From JARRRL01 sp037380725 (lineage in GTDB: Bacteria > Pseudomonadota > Gammaproteobacteria > Pseudomonadales > JANQJO01), in the NCBI GenBank assembly GCA_037380725.1, contig JARRRL010000127.1, positions 1-14,004 on the forward strand: a stretch of DNA of 14,004 nucleotides. The letters are read 5' to 3'. Positions 1 to 7,472 of this stretch are shown here, piece by piece. The notes beneath the pieces are model-generated. The model did no database searches. It was given only the letters and a program-made list of their open reading frames with translations, and had not been told where the DNA came from. The position numbers were made by a program, and so were the translations under genes. The stretch's first letter is position 1, and the number at the start of each line of letters is the position of its first letter.

Positions 1-88
1 GTCAGGCTGGACCGGGCGTAGTCGAGGCTTGGGCGTCGGGAGGTCTCTGTGGGGTTCTTCCCTAGGTGCTCGCCTTCGGACGGGTCAC
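1..88 (-). other. Foreign or rearranged sequence at the 3' end of the kinase gene
   Basis: Homology to the histidine kinase stops at the codons for EQHG. The 88 bases beyond are about 67% GC by hand count, clearly higher than the adjoining kinase gene, and encode residues that do not resemble a HATPase C-terminus. On the minus strand this segment begins GTGACCCG, which shares only its first three bases with the GUGYG start of group II introns. An intron, another insertion, a recombination junction or an assembly join are all possible. The rest lies outside the window. Confidence 0.5.
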
Positions 89-3000
89 CATGCTGCTCAA
101 CGATGGTTTTACAAATGGCCAACCCCACACCGCTGCCCTCATACTGCGATTTTGAGACCAGCCGTGTAAAGGGCTTAAAAATATCATGTGCAAAACGTGA
201 ATCAAAACCAATCCCATTGTCCACAAACGTGATCAATACCCGCTCCGCACTCGTTTGGCATCGTACCTCAATCTCAATACATGTTTTATCGTTGTATTTA
301 CACGCATTATGTAACAAATTTTGAAACAAGTGTTGCATCATGGAGCGGTCACAGCGCATAACGGGTAAACGATCACAGTGCACCTTGATTTTTCTATTTG
401 GAAAATTCGATTCCAATATCGGTTTAACATACTCAATAATCCGGTTCAAATCTTCTTGTGTTGTCTTCTTCGCTTGAGTACGAAAACGAGAAAAACGGAT
501 CACATCATCAATGAGCGTTTGCAACGATTTCAAATACCCTCGCAAATCCTCAATGTGTTGATCGATGTCGGCTTCGTCCTCTCTGGCTTTCGCTTCACAC
601 AAATAATCCAAACTGTACAAGCAATGACGCAATGGCGCTTTCAGATCATGCGAAACAATGTACGCAAATTCTTCCAAAATATCGTTTGAACGCTTTAGAT
701 GTTCCATCTGGATCTGCAAATCGTCTTCCAGTCGCTTAAACGCTTGCATATCAACCAGTTGTCCCTCAATACAATGCCGCGTTTGCCCGCTTTCATTCAC
801 GCGACACTTACACAACCTCCACAGAGACTGACCCGTGGCGTGCCGTAATGACAGCAATTGCTCCGCCGTCTCACCCGCGTGCAACATCCGTATTTTTTCC
901 AAAAACGGTTGAAATTTTTCAAGCAAGATATCTGACCAATTTAACTTTTTTTCGATCGCGTAGCCTAATTTTCGCTTCAAAGTATCACTGATGTACAAAC
1001 TGTCGCCGCTGGGTTTCCACTCAAAATAGCCATCGGACAAGGCATCCACCAACGATTGAAATCGATTTTCCGTCTGCTGACATTGACGCTGCGAAATCGA
1101 CAATTTCGTGATATTAATAAACGTGAGGATCACGCCACGCACCACGCCGGACTCCGCACCCGCCTTGTCCAATCGGTGGATACGCATTTGATAAACGGAA
1201 CCGTTTTCGTGATGCACCTCTTTTTCCACCAAACTGCCGCTCCGCATCACACGCTGAATATCGGGGATAATATTCCGCAACAAACTGCCCGATATGACAT
1301 CAACAGGACGATTAAAATCACCGGACACCAGGTGAAAAATATCAGCAGCCATATCCGAAAATTTGCGGATGCGCAATCGGTCATCTAAGAACAAAATACC
1401 AATGCCCGACGCTTCAACAATCCCTTTTTCATCCGCTGCAATTTCAGCACGCTCTCTTTCTTTTGCCTGGTATTCGGAGTTGACCGTGACCAACTCTTCA
1501 TTCACCGATTGCAACTCTTCGTTGGTGCTTTGCAATTCTTCGTTCGCGGCCATCAATTCCTCGTTGGAGGACTGCAATTCTTCATTGCTGGTTTCTAATT
1601 CCTCCACCGTCGTGCGTAAGCTCTCCCGTGTAAACTGTAACTCTTCTTCCAGCTCCGACACCCGAGACACCAAACTTTCCTCGGCCATCACTTCTGCCGC
1701 CTCATCCGCCCTGGCGCTGAGCCCCCCCGCCGCCACGATTGCAGCACCGCCTGTGTTGACGACTTCAGTGTTGACGGCTTCGTCGCTAACGGTCGTGGGT
1801 GCCACCGACACCGTCACTCGCTCTTCGTCATTAGGCGAAATCGACACCAACAGGTAATCAACATCACTCGGTAAGTCCGTCAGCGGTTGCATTATCACGT
1901 TTGCACTGTTGCATTGCGCAAAACCCTCCACAAAACGCGTTTGAACAGGCTGTTGTGTTTTAGTGACGTGACTCAACATTTGCGTGATCACAGCCCGAGC
2001 CGGTCCTGTCACCATGTTTCTCAAATTCAAACTGGTTTCACCTGGCGTGATCTGTAAGAAACGACCCGCATCGCCGAAAGCGTGCAACACGTCTCCAGAA
2101 ACATTGATCAACAAACTGGGCGGCACATAACGCTGCAACAAAATATTAAGCGCCTTTCGACTTTTAGCACTGATCACCTGATCTTTCCCAGAAATATTTT
2201 GAATACTGGGCAATATTTTTGGAGAAAAATCAATCAGACTCACCAGGGGCCGACGTTGACCTTCCCGCAATTTTTGGAAAACTTTATGCTTACCATCACA
2301 CTCACCGTAGTGACACGCGTGCGAACCCAAGGTTTCACTGGGACCCAAAAAAAGTAATCCCTTGTTTTTCAGGGCAAACGTCAACAAACTGAGGACTTTC
2401 TTTTGCGTCTCTTGATTAAAGTAAATCAATAAATTGCGGCAACTGATGAGATGAATTTTTGTAAACGGTGCATCGCGAATCAGATTGTGCTGAGCAAACA
2501 CAATGCGTTGGCGCAACGACACGTTAACGCGATACTGATCCCCGTTCACACGCGTAAAATAACGCGCTTGGCGTTCGTCGCTCACGCCTTTCAGACTGCT
2601 GGCCGGATACAATCCCAGAGCGGCTTTTTTAATAGAATTGTTGTGCACATCCGTGGCAAAAATCTTAAATCGAAACGGTTTTTCCATCGTGCTCGCTATT
2701 TCACACAGCAGCATGCCCAACGAATACGCTTCTTCGCCGGTGGCGCAGCCTGGCACCCAGACTCGAAATTCGTCATCTTGCGACGCCATAAATACTTGTA
2801 ACACCTTTGGCAAGTGACACTGCAATCGCTCAAACGCTTCGGTATCGCGAAAAAACTCAGTTACCCCAATCAGCAAGTCATAATACATGGCCTCCAGCTC
2901 GTTTTCCTGCTGCGACAACACCTGAATGTACTCGTTGAGGGTAGGCAGATTCAACAGGGCCATACGCCGCTCGATGCGGCGCGAGATGGTGGCCATTTTG

Positions 3001-3767
3001 TATTGCGAAAAGTCCAATTCATAGCGTCGATTAATCAACATCACGATTTCAACTAATGGGTTGCCTTCCTCGCGCCAATCGCCCATCGCTAATTGCTGAC
3101 CCACCCGCTCATTGCGCTGAACAAATCGCAGCATCGCTTCGGGGATTTCAGCGGGTGCCAAAATCATATCAATTTTGTGCGTTTGGATCGCGCTGCGCGG
3201 CATGCTTTCAAACTTGCACGTATTGGGTCGCTGCGCAATCGTCATCCCCCCCGAATCGTGAACCGCTTGAATGCCTTTTGTGCCATCGGAGCCCGTGCCG
3301 GACAACACGATGGCAACGCCTTTATCCTGGTAAGATTCCGCCAAGGAATTAAAGAAAATATTAATGGGCAAACTCAATAACTCACCCAATTCACGCTCCG
3401 TCAGCAATAATTTCCCATTAGAAACCATCATTTCTTTTTGTGGTGGTAACAAATAAACCGTATTGGCCTGTAACACCTGTTGATCTTGCACCACCACCAC
3501 CGGTAACGCCGTCCGACGCCCCAATAATTCATCCATGAGGCTTTTGTGATCGGGGGATAGATGTTGAACCACCACAAATGCCACCCCCGTATCCAAGGGC
3601 ATATGAGAAAACAATTCTTCCAACGCTTCCAAACCACCCGCCGAGGCACCAATGGCCGCCACATAAATCGCTGGTGCAGCGTGACACGGTGCCGAGGTGT
3701 GAACGCGTGCATGCGCCTTTAATTCTGCCGTTTCTTCATCTAGCTCTGTCGTTTCTTCATCAGGCAT
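1..3767 (-). CDS. CheB-CheR-PAS-histidine kinase fusion sensor (3' end missing or disrupted)
   Basis: Cytoplasmic multidomain sensor kinase with no membrane segment seen; 1255 codons are open to the window edge. Order seen: CheB-type methylesterase about 34-190, with the catalytic Ser42 (GASAGG), His69 (QHLSPDH) and Asp161 (GTGSDG) all present; CheR-type methyltransferase about 240-480, with the SAM-binding GCATGEE at 340-346; a heptad coiled coil about 693-773 with repeated SNEELQ-like units; two PAS-like domains about 775-890 and 895-1010; HisKA with H-box His1040 (IVSHDLKAPL); HATPase with N-box Asn1154, G1 box VDNGIGF near 1183 and G2 box GSGVGL at 1211. The start ATG overlaps the upstream response regulator stop by 8 bp, implying translational coupling. 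There is no cheA, cheW or receptor gene nearby, so a classical chemotaxis role is not supported; the stimulus is unknown. After Gly1227 the expected HATPase end (a GG-x-I and GxGxTF-like tail) is replaced by unrelated, GC-rich residues. Confidence 0.93.
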   Translation of the reverse strand, partial: MPDEETTELDEETAELKAHARVHTSAPCHAAPAIYVAAIGASAGGLEALEELFSHMPLDTGVAFVVVQHLSPDHKSLMDELLGRRTALPVVVVQDQQVLQANTVYLLPPQKEMMVSNGKLLLTERELGELLSLPINIFFNSLAESYQDKGVAIVLSGTGSDGTKGIQAVHDSGGMTIAQRPNTCKFESMPRSAIQTHKIDMILAPAEIPEAMLRFVQRNERVGQQLAMGDWREEGNPLVEIVMLINRRYELDFSQYKMATISRRIERRMALLNLPTLNEYIQVLSQQENELEAMYYDLLIGVTEFFRDTEAFERLQCHLPKVLQVFMASQDDEFRVWVPGCATGEEAYSLGMLLCEIASTMEKPFRFKIFATDVHNNSIKKAALGLYPASSLKGVSDERQARYFTRVNGDQYRVNVSLRQRIVFAQHNLIRDAPFTKIHLISCRNLLIYFNQETQKKVLSLLTFALKNKGLLFLGPSETLGSHACHYGECDGKHKVFQKLREGQRRPLVSLIDFSPKILPSIQNISGKDQVISAKSRKALNILLQRYVPPSLLINVSGDVLHAFGDAGRFLQITPGETSLNLRNMVTGPARAVITQMLSHVTKTQQPVQTRFVEGFAQCNSANVIMQPLTDLPSDVDYLLVSISPNDEERVTVSVAPTTVSDEAVNTEVVNTGGAAIVAAGGLSARADEAAEVMAEESLVSRVSELEEELQFTRESLRTTVEELETSNEELQSSNEELMAANEELQSTNEELQSVNEELVTVNSEYQAKERERAEIAADEKGIVEASGIGILFLDDRLRIRKFSDMAADIFHLVSGDFNRPVDVISGSLLRNIIPDIQRVMRSGSLVEKEVHHENGSVYQMRIHRLDKAGAESGVVRGVILTFINITKLSISQRQCQQTENRFQSLVDALSDGYFEWKPSGDSLYISDTLKRKLGYAIEKKLNWSDILLEKFQPFLEKIRMLHAGETAEQLLSLRHATGQSLWRLCKCRVNESGQTRHCIEGQLVDMQAFKRLEDDLQIQMEHLKRSNDILEEFAYIVSHDLKAPLRHCLYSLDYLCEAKAREDEADIDQHIEDLRGYLKSLQTLIDDVIRFSRFRTQAKKTTQEDLNRIIEYVKPILESNFPNRKIKVHCDRLPVMRCDRSMMQHLFQNLLHNACKYNDKTCIEIEVRCQTSAERVLITFVDNGIGFDSRFAHDIFKPFTRLVSKSQYEGSGVGLAICKTIVEQHGDPSEGEHLGKNPTETSRRPSLDYARSSL

Positions 3768-4335
3768 TATTCAATGCATCCCATTCTCGTTGTAACTCCT
3801 GTGCAGCGTACAAAGCTTGTTCTACCGAGGTGCGCAGCGCAGGGTCCAAGGTCTGTTGTTGCAGCCCCAGCTCCAACGGCATAATCAGTTCACGCGCTAG
3901 ACCATTCAAGGTGCCTTTCAGGCTTTGTATTTGTCGATAATGTAACGCGGTCGCCGCTAGGTAATTAACTTTACGGCACAACAAAGCGCCATCGATGGGT
4001 TTGGTCAAAAAGTCAAAAGCCCCACACTGATAAGCGCGCATCACTTCATTTGCACTGAATATTTTTCCAGTAATCATCACAACCGGTATGTGTTGTAATT
4101 CCGAATCGGCGCGCAGCGTCTGCAAAAATTCAAAACCATCCATGCGCGGCATACTGACATCCACTAAAATGCAATCAATCGTCTCATCGAGCAACATACC
4201 CAGCGCACTCTCTCCGGATACAGCCTTATGAATCACCACATCGATGGCGCTTAAGGTTTGCTCTAAAGCAATTAGATTTGACAGTTGATCATCAATAAGT
4301 AAAATGTGGGGAAATTGAGCCATAGCGCTATTCAT
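3760..4335 (-). CDS. Response regulator with kinase-like (DHp-like) C-terminal tail
   Basis: 191-residue cytoplasmic response regulator, most likely the partner of the downstream fusion kinase. The receiver domain spans about 10-125: acidic pair Asp15-Asp16, phospho-acceptor Asp59 in ILVDVSMPRMDG, Thr89 in VVMITGK, and Lys112 in FLTKPID. No DNA-binding or enzymatic output domain follows. Residues 138-188 are predicted helical, and LARELIMPL at 146-154 looks like a histidine kinase H-box with Arg148 where the phosphorylatable His would be. This suggests a dimerisation hairpin rather than a promoter-binding output; that is inference. The start at 4335 is chosen because its ATG overlaps the stop of a leader ORF (ATGA) and GGAGAG lies directly before it; an alternative ATG four codons in (4323) has the same GGAGAG 12 nt upstream. 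The stop overlaps the start of the kinase gene by 8 bp. Confidence 0.93.
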   Translation of the reverse strand: MNSAMAQFPHILLIDDQLSNLIALEQTLSAIDVVIHKAVSGESALGMLLDETIDCILVDVSMPRMDGFEFLQTLRADSELQHIPVVMITGKIFSANEVMRAYQCGAFDFLTKPIDGALLCRKVNYLAATALHYRQIQSLKGTLNGLARELIMPLELGLQQQTLDPALRTSVEQALYAAQELQREWDALNNA

Positions 4336-4409
4336 CTCTCCGTGAACGATTTTCTCCTCCGCACCCTATTTTCAGCAACTCCGTTGAGAACATCAAGCAG
4401 CAACTTCAT
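4332..4409 (-). CDS. Putative 25-residue leader peptide coupled to the response regulator
   Basis: A short ORF of 25 codons plus stop begins at ATG 4409 with an AGGA ribosome site 5 nt upstream, a better start signal than that of the next gene. It starts MKLLLDVLNGVAEN and ends in a basic stretch (RVRRRKSFTER). Its TGA overlaps the response regulator ATG as ATGA, the usual arrangement of translationally coupled genes. No regulatory codon run is present, so classical amino-acid attenuation is not evident. It could be a real micropeptide, a leader whose translation opens the regulator start, or chance. Nothing of this sequence is recognised from known families. Confidence 0.45.
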   Translation of the reverse strand: MKLLLDVLNGVAENRVRRRKSFTER

Positions 4410-4415
4410 CGTTGT

Positions 4416-4427
4416 CCTATCGATAGG
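4416..4427. promoter_or_regulatory. Perfect 12-bp palindrome CCTATCGATAGG
   Basis: The palindrome lies 7 to 18 bp upstream of the leader ORF start, and its minus-strand AGG is part of the leader ribosome site AGGA. It could be an operator bound as a symmetric dimer, or in RNA could hide the ribosome site. No known operator was recognised. Confidence 0.4.
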
Positions 4428-4611
4428 GCAAACGCATTATTTTTTATTGAAAAACAAAATGAGCGCATCAAAATGAGCGTGCGCACAAAAAAACACTCAA
4501 AAATTAAAACATGAGATCATTAATAATTCACTTGTCTACGAAAGAGCAGTCATTTTTGAATTATTATCAACTTGAATAGGCGTATTATCTGCTTATCGTG
4601 TAGGAAACAAG

Positions 4612-4667
4612 CTATCTGTTACGTAGATACCCACCCCTGTTACTTGTCGATACAATTTAACAGATAG
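4612..4667. repeat. 10-bp perfect inverted repeat, 36-nt spacer
   Basis: CTATCTGTTA at 4612-4621 is the exact reverse complement of TAACAGATAG at 4658-4667. It sits in AT-rich non-coding DNA upstream of the signalling operon. It could be a pair of regulator half-sites, a stem, or the ends of a small element. No T-run follows, so a terminator is unlikely. Confidence 0.4.
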
Positions 4668-4948
4668 ACAAACGATCACAAAGCGATCCATTGCCACATT
4701 TTATAAATAACACATTGTTTTTAATAGATTTAATTGCTTCTTGCGCCGCAAGCGATGATTCGGCATTCTGGAGACAGTGAGGAGCAGGTAGCCCTCACCG
4801 CTGGACTAAGCGCCATCACGCTGATCCCCGCACAGGCAGTGGATATGGCGAAGTTCCAGCATTGCACAAACAATAAAAAGAGCTCGTCAAAGGATGGACC
4901 AGAGAGACCAGTCAGGTTCGCGGTATAACCAGAACAAGAACAACGCGG

Positions 4949-4963
4949 NNNNNNNNNNNNNNN
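4949..4963. other. Scaffold gap (15 N)
   Basis: A run of 15 unknown bases marks an assembly join; true length and the continuity of the two flanks are uncertain. The flanks differ in character, and the exonuclease-like reading frame on the minus strand runs straight into it. Confidence 0.99.
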
Positions 4964-5039
4964 TTATTTGAATTAATGCAGTCTTCTGAGGTCCAGTTTT
5001 AAATGTAAATGTCCATTCCATGTCAAAACCAATAACAAA
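4964..5039 (-). pseudogene. Fragment resembling the Exo I motif of a Werner-type 3'-5' exonuclease
   Basis: On the minus strand about 25 codons read FVIGFDMEWTFTFKTG then PQKTALIQI before entering the N gap. From family knowledge, human WRN has VVGFDMEW followed by a short stretch and VALIQLC, and insect WRN-type exonucleases share FDMEW and a TGP segment, so both the D-x-E metal-binding motif and the following strand agree. Bacterial DEDD exonucleases normally read differently here. Upstream residues in this frame do not look like the same protein. It is only a fragment: there is no visible start, and the rest of the domain (Exo II and III) is absent or beyond the gap. Possible sources are eukaryotic DNA in a metagenome scaffold, a transferred piece, or chance similarity. 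Codons are AT-rich compared with nearby genes. Confidence 0.45.
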
Positions 5040-5061
5040 AAGAAACTGGTCTTTGTGATAG

Positions 5062-5090
5062 GGGGAGAGTACCCATGACGGACTCTCCCC
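5062..5090. repeat. Perfect 9-bp hairpin
   Basis: GGGGAGAGT (5062-5070) pairs with ACTCTCCCC (5082-5090) across an 11-nt loop. It is strong enough to act as a transcript terminator stem, but no T-run follows on either strand. It lies between the exonuclease-like fragment and the tandem repeat. Confidence 0.55.
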
Positions 5091-5100
5091 GCTTCCTGCC

Positions 5101-5157
5101 ACCTAACTTATACAGCTACTTAGTACACCTAACTTATACACCTACTTAGTACACCTA
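5101..5157. repeat. Short tandem repeat, two 26-bp units each of two 13-bp halves
   Basis: Units at 5101-5126 and 5127-5152 differ at one base; a third begins ACCTA at 5153. Each unit divides into related 13-mers (ACCTAACTTATAC and ACCTACTTAGTAC, or AGCTACTTAGTAC in the first). It lies in non-coding DNA. Confidence 0.8.
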
Positions 5158-5422
5158 GCCCTTTTCGCCGTCGTCATCCCAGGTATGGATCATTGACGCG
5201 TATAAAACCACGCTTAGCAGCCATTCTGTCCATACGAACAAGCACGAACAAGATTGTGTTACCCCACACTTTTGATGATACTCTTTGTAAGGCGATGTCC
5301 AGACGTTGTAATTTGCTCGCTTCCCTCTTATCCTTCACAATCTTTCACAACCAGCACACCGTCCCTGAATAGTTGCCCGAACACTGTTCTGACGGCCAAG
5401 TATAGGCAAATTGATCACAACT

Positions 5423-6830
5423 ATGTCCGCGCTCACACCATACGACGCCACTGAACTGAGTCTCTCACGAGAGAGTTTCCCCGCCAGCGCTAAACAGATT
5501 GTTGAGCAGCTTCAACAAGCGGGGTTTGATGCCTACATTGTTGGTGGGGGCGTACGAGACTTACTGCTGAAAAAAACCCCTAAAGACTTCGACATCGCCA
5601 CGAACGCACTGCCTGAAGAGATCAAACACACGTTTGCCTCGCGCTGTCGCATTATTGGCCGACGATTTCGCCTTGCGCACGTTCGCGTTGGTCGGCACAT
5701 TATCGAAGTCGCCACCTTTCGCGGTCCGCATCAACAGCAAGACAGCACCGCCTCAACGACTGACGCGGACAGTTCAAACAACTCGCCCCAGCATCACGAA
5801 TCTCGCCGCACAAGCCCCCCTTTCCGAAGTGAGCGTGGTTCAGGGCGATATCGAAAACCCGACACCTTACCAGCGGGCGTTATGTCCAGTGCGGGTATGG
5901 TATTGCGTGACAACGTATACGGCACCCTCGACGAAGATGCCGTTCGCCGCGATTTTACCATCAATGCCTTGTATTACGACCCCATTCAACACCAAGTATT
6001 AGATTTTACGCAGGCCTTGACGGACATCAAAACCCAAACGCTGCGACTCATCGGAGACCCCGAACAACGCTTTCGCGAAGATCCAGTACGCCTATTACGA
6101 GCCGTAAGACTGTCACAGAAGTTGAACCTCACCATCGCCCCAGAAACCTTGAAACCACTATCCCAATTGGCCCCCTTGCTGCATCACGTCTCAGCAGCTC
6201 GCTTATTTGACGAGGTGCTAAAACTTTTTTTATCGGGTCACGCCGTAGCCTCATTCGAGGGTATTCTTCACCACAATTTTTTATCTACCTTGTTCCCGGC
6301 AACGGCCAAACTCATTGAGCAGCGACCCGAGATCTTAACACTGTTAAAACTGGTGATGCGCAATACGGACGCACGCCTGGCGGTGAACAAACCCGTTACA
6401 CCCGCTTTTCTGTTCGCGGCGTTTTTGTGGTATCCCGTACTCGAACGTCACCAACACATACTGAGCAACAGCAAAATCGCGTTTTTCCCTGCCCTGCATC
6501 AAGCCAGTGAGGAAATCCTCTTCGAACAAAGCAGCATCACGTCAATCCCCAAGCGGTTTTCACGTCCAATGCGAGAGATCTGGGAATTGCAATTTCGCCT
6601 GCCCCGGCGCACGCGACAACGCGCCATGAAACTGCTGCAACACCCTCGTTTTCGAGCGGGCTACGACTTATTGTTATTACGTGAAGAAGCCAAAGAAATA
6701 CCAGAAGAGCTGGGCCCCTGGTGGACGGACTTTCAAATCGCCGAACCCAAAAAACAGCGCCATATGCTTAATGCGCTGCAAAACAAAAAGCCTGCAGCGG
6801 CACAACAGGCGAACCCTATCGTCAACACCC
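5423..6830 (+). CDS. pcnB: Poly(A) polymerase I, 3' end lost in assembly gap
   Basis: Adds 3' poly(A) tails to RNA, promoting its decay, in the cytoplasm. The nucleotidyltransferase head shows GGGVRDLL at 41-48 and the metal-binding D55-F-D57 pair. IIGRRFRLAHV is the signature that separates bacterial poly(A) polymerases from CCA-adding enzymes. Further conserved blocks follow: DEDAVRRDFTINALYY, RFREDPVRLLRAVR, FLFAAFLWYP and a WW-x-DFQ segment near the end. The C-terminal basic tail normal for the family is expected inside the N run, so the stop is not visible. ATG at 5423 is chosen; an in-frame TTG lies four codons upstream, and neither has a clear ribosome site. Compared with E. coli, about 35 extra low-complexity residues (Ser, Thr, Gln, Asp-rich) sit between ATFRGPH and GMVLRDN. 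It precedes folK, the usual gammaproteobacterial arrangement. Confidence 0.96.
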
Positions 6831-6871
6831 NNNNNNNNNNNNNNNNNNNNNNNNNNNNNNNNNNNNNNNNN
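6831..6871. other. Scaffold gap (41 N)
   Basis: Unknown bases cover the 3' end of pcnB and the pcnB-folK junction. Because the order on both sides is the conserved one, the join itself is probably right, though its length is unknown. The pcnB C-terminal tail is typically Arg/Lys-rich and repetitive, which may explain the break. Confidence 0.99.
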
Positions 6872-6900
6872 TCGAGTGCGGGGCACCCCAACAGTGGAGC

Positions 6901-7467
6901 GTGCAAACTGTGTATCATGTTTTTATTGGTATTGGGAGTAATCTGGGCCGCCAGCAAGCGCACATTTTGCGCGCGCTCGACGCCTTAACACGCACTCCAC
7001 AGATCCGTCTCATCGCTCTATCACCGTGGTATCGAAACCCACCAATCGGGTTAAAGCACCAAGGGCATCACATCAATGGCGTGATTGAAATCCATACGCC
7101 GCTGACTCCCCTGGCGCTCTTACACACCCTGAAGCGCATCGAGCGTCAGATCGGTCGCACCCAAAAGCGAAAACGCTGGGGACCTCGTGTTATCGACCTG
7201 GATATTTTACTCTACGAGACGCGTACGCTGCGCACACGTGCGTTGCACTTACCTCATGCTCAAATTTGGAAACGTGCCTTTACCGTGTTACCGTTGCTGG
7301 ATCTATACGAGCGACTGCCTGCTCCGACGCAACAACGCCTGCTTCACGCAGCGCAGCACTTCACGCGCGACGCATTTCAGCGTATTGCGTTTCCAGATCC
7401 ACGCCGACGATCTTGGCGACACGGCGTCCCACTGCATACCCCTGCACGTCATCAACACGCGGAATAA
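6901..7467 (+). CDS. folK: 2-amino-4-hydroxy-6-hydroxymethyldihydropteridine pyrophosphokinase
   Basis: Transfers pyrophosphate from ATP to 6-hydroxymethyl-7,8-dihydropterin, a cytoplasmic step of folate synthesis. Seen: N-terminal FIGIGSNLG, LSPWYRNPPIG, Asn59 of the pterin pocket, and RWGPRVIDLDILLY with the two metal-binding Asp residues at 99 and 101. Length is 188 residues, about 25 more than typical, owing to an Arg/His-rich tail. The start is a GTG: at 6901 the GGAG is only one base upstream, whereas GTG at 6910 has it 10 nt away, so 6910 may be the true start. No ATG is available in frame near the N-terminus. It ends 5 bp before panB, pointing to one transcript. Confidence 0.95.
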   Translation: MQTVYHVFIGIGSNLGRQQAHILRALDALTRTPQIRLIALSPWYRNPPIGLKHQGHHINGVIEIHTPLTPLALLHTLKRIERQIGRTQKRKRWGPRVIDLDILLYETRTLRTRALHLPHAQIWKRAFTVLPLLDLYERLPAPTQQRLLHAAQHFTRDAFQRIAFPDPRRRSWRHGVPLHTPARHQHAE

Positions 7468-7472
7468 ACATT

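Larger units (their letters stand above)
4428..5422. other. Long intergenic region between divergent genes, with scaffold gap
   Basis: About 1 kb separates the minus-strand signalling operon from pcnB. The part to about 4740 is AT-rich and should contain the promoter of the signalling operon, but no convincing -35/-10 pair was found. It carries a direct repeat CAAAATGAGCG (near 4457 and 4471) and a 10-bp inverted repeat. From about 4740 onward the composition changes, and the stretch around the N run contains exonuclease-like coding sequence on the minus strand, a hairpin and tandem repeats, each listed separately. From 5161 to 5422 nothing was identified beyond presumed pcnB promoter DNA. 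Confidence 0.6.

Noticed and set aside
1363..1857. Ser-rich repetitive plus-strand frame
   Set aside because: It is the complement of the glutamate-rich coiled coil of the kinase; the repeats come from the SNEELQ units.
3760..4335. CbrB-type regulator next to pcnB, as in Pseudomonas
   Set aside because: The regulator is divergent from pcnB and has no sigma-54 ATPase or DNA-binding domain, and the kinase lacks the CbrA transporter-like membrane part.
4734..4928. 64-codon plus-strand frame, and an opposing open frame over about 4730-4948
   Set aside because: Neither shows a recognisable motif or ribosome site. The minus-strand frame has a passing likeness to transposase N-termini (LTGLSGPSFDELF) but too little to call.
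7266..7472. Upstream extension of panB in frame
   Set aside because: It lies within folK; PanB proteins begin near the ATG at 7473.
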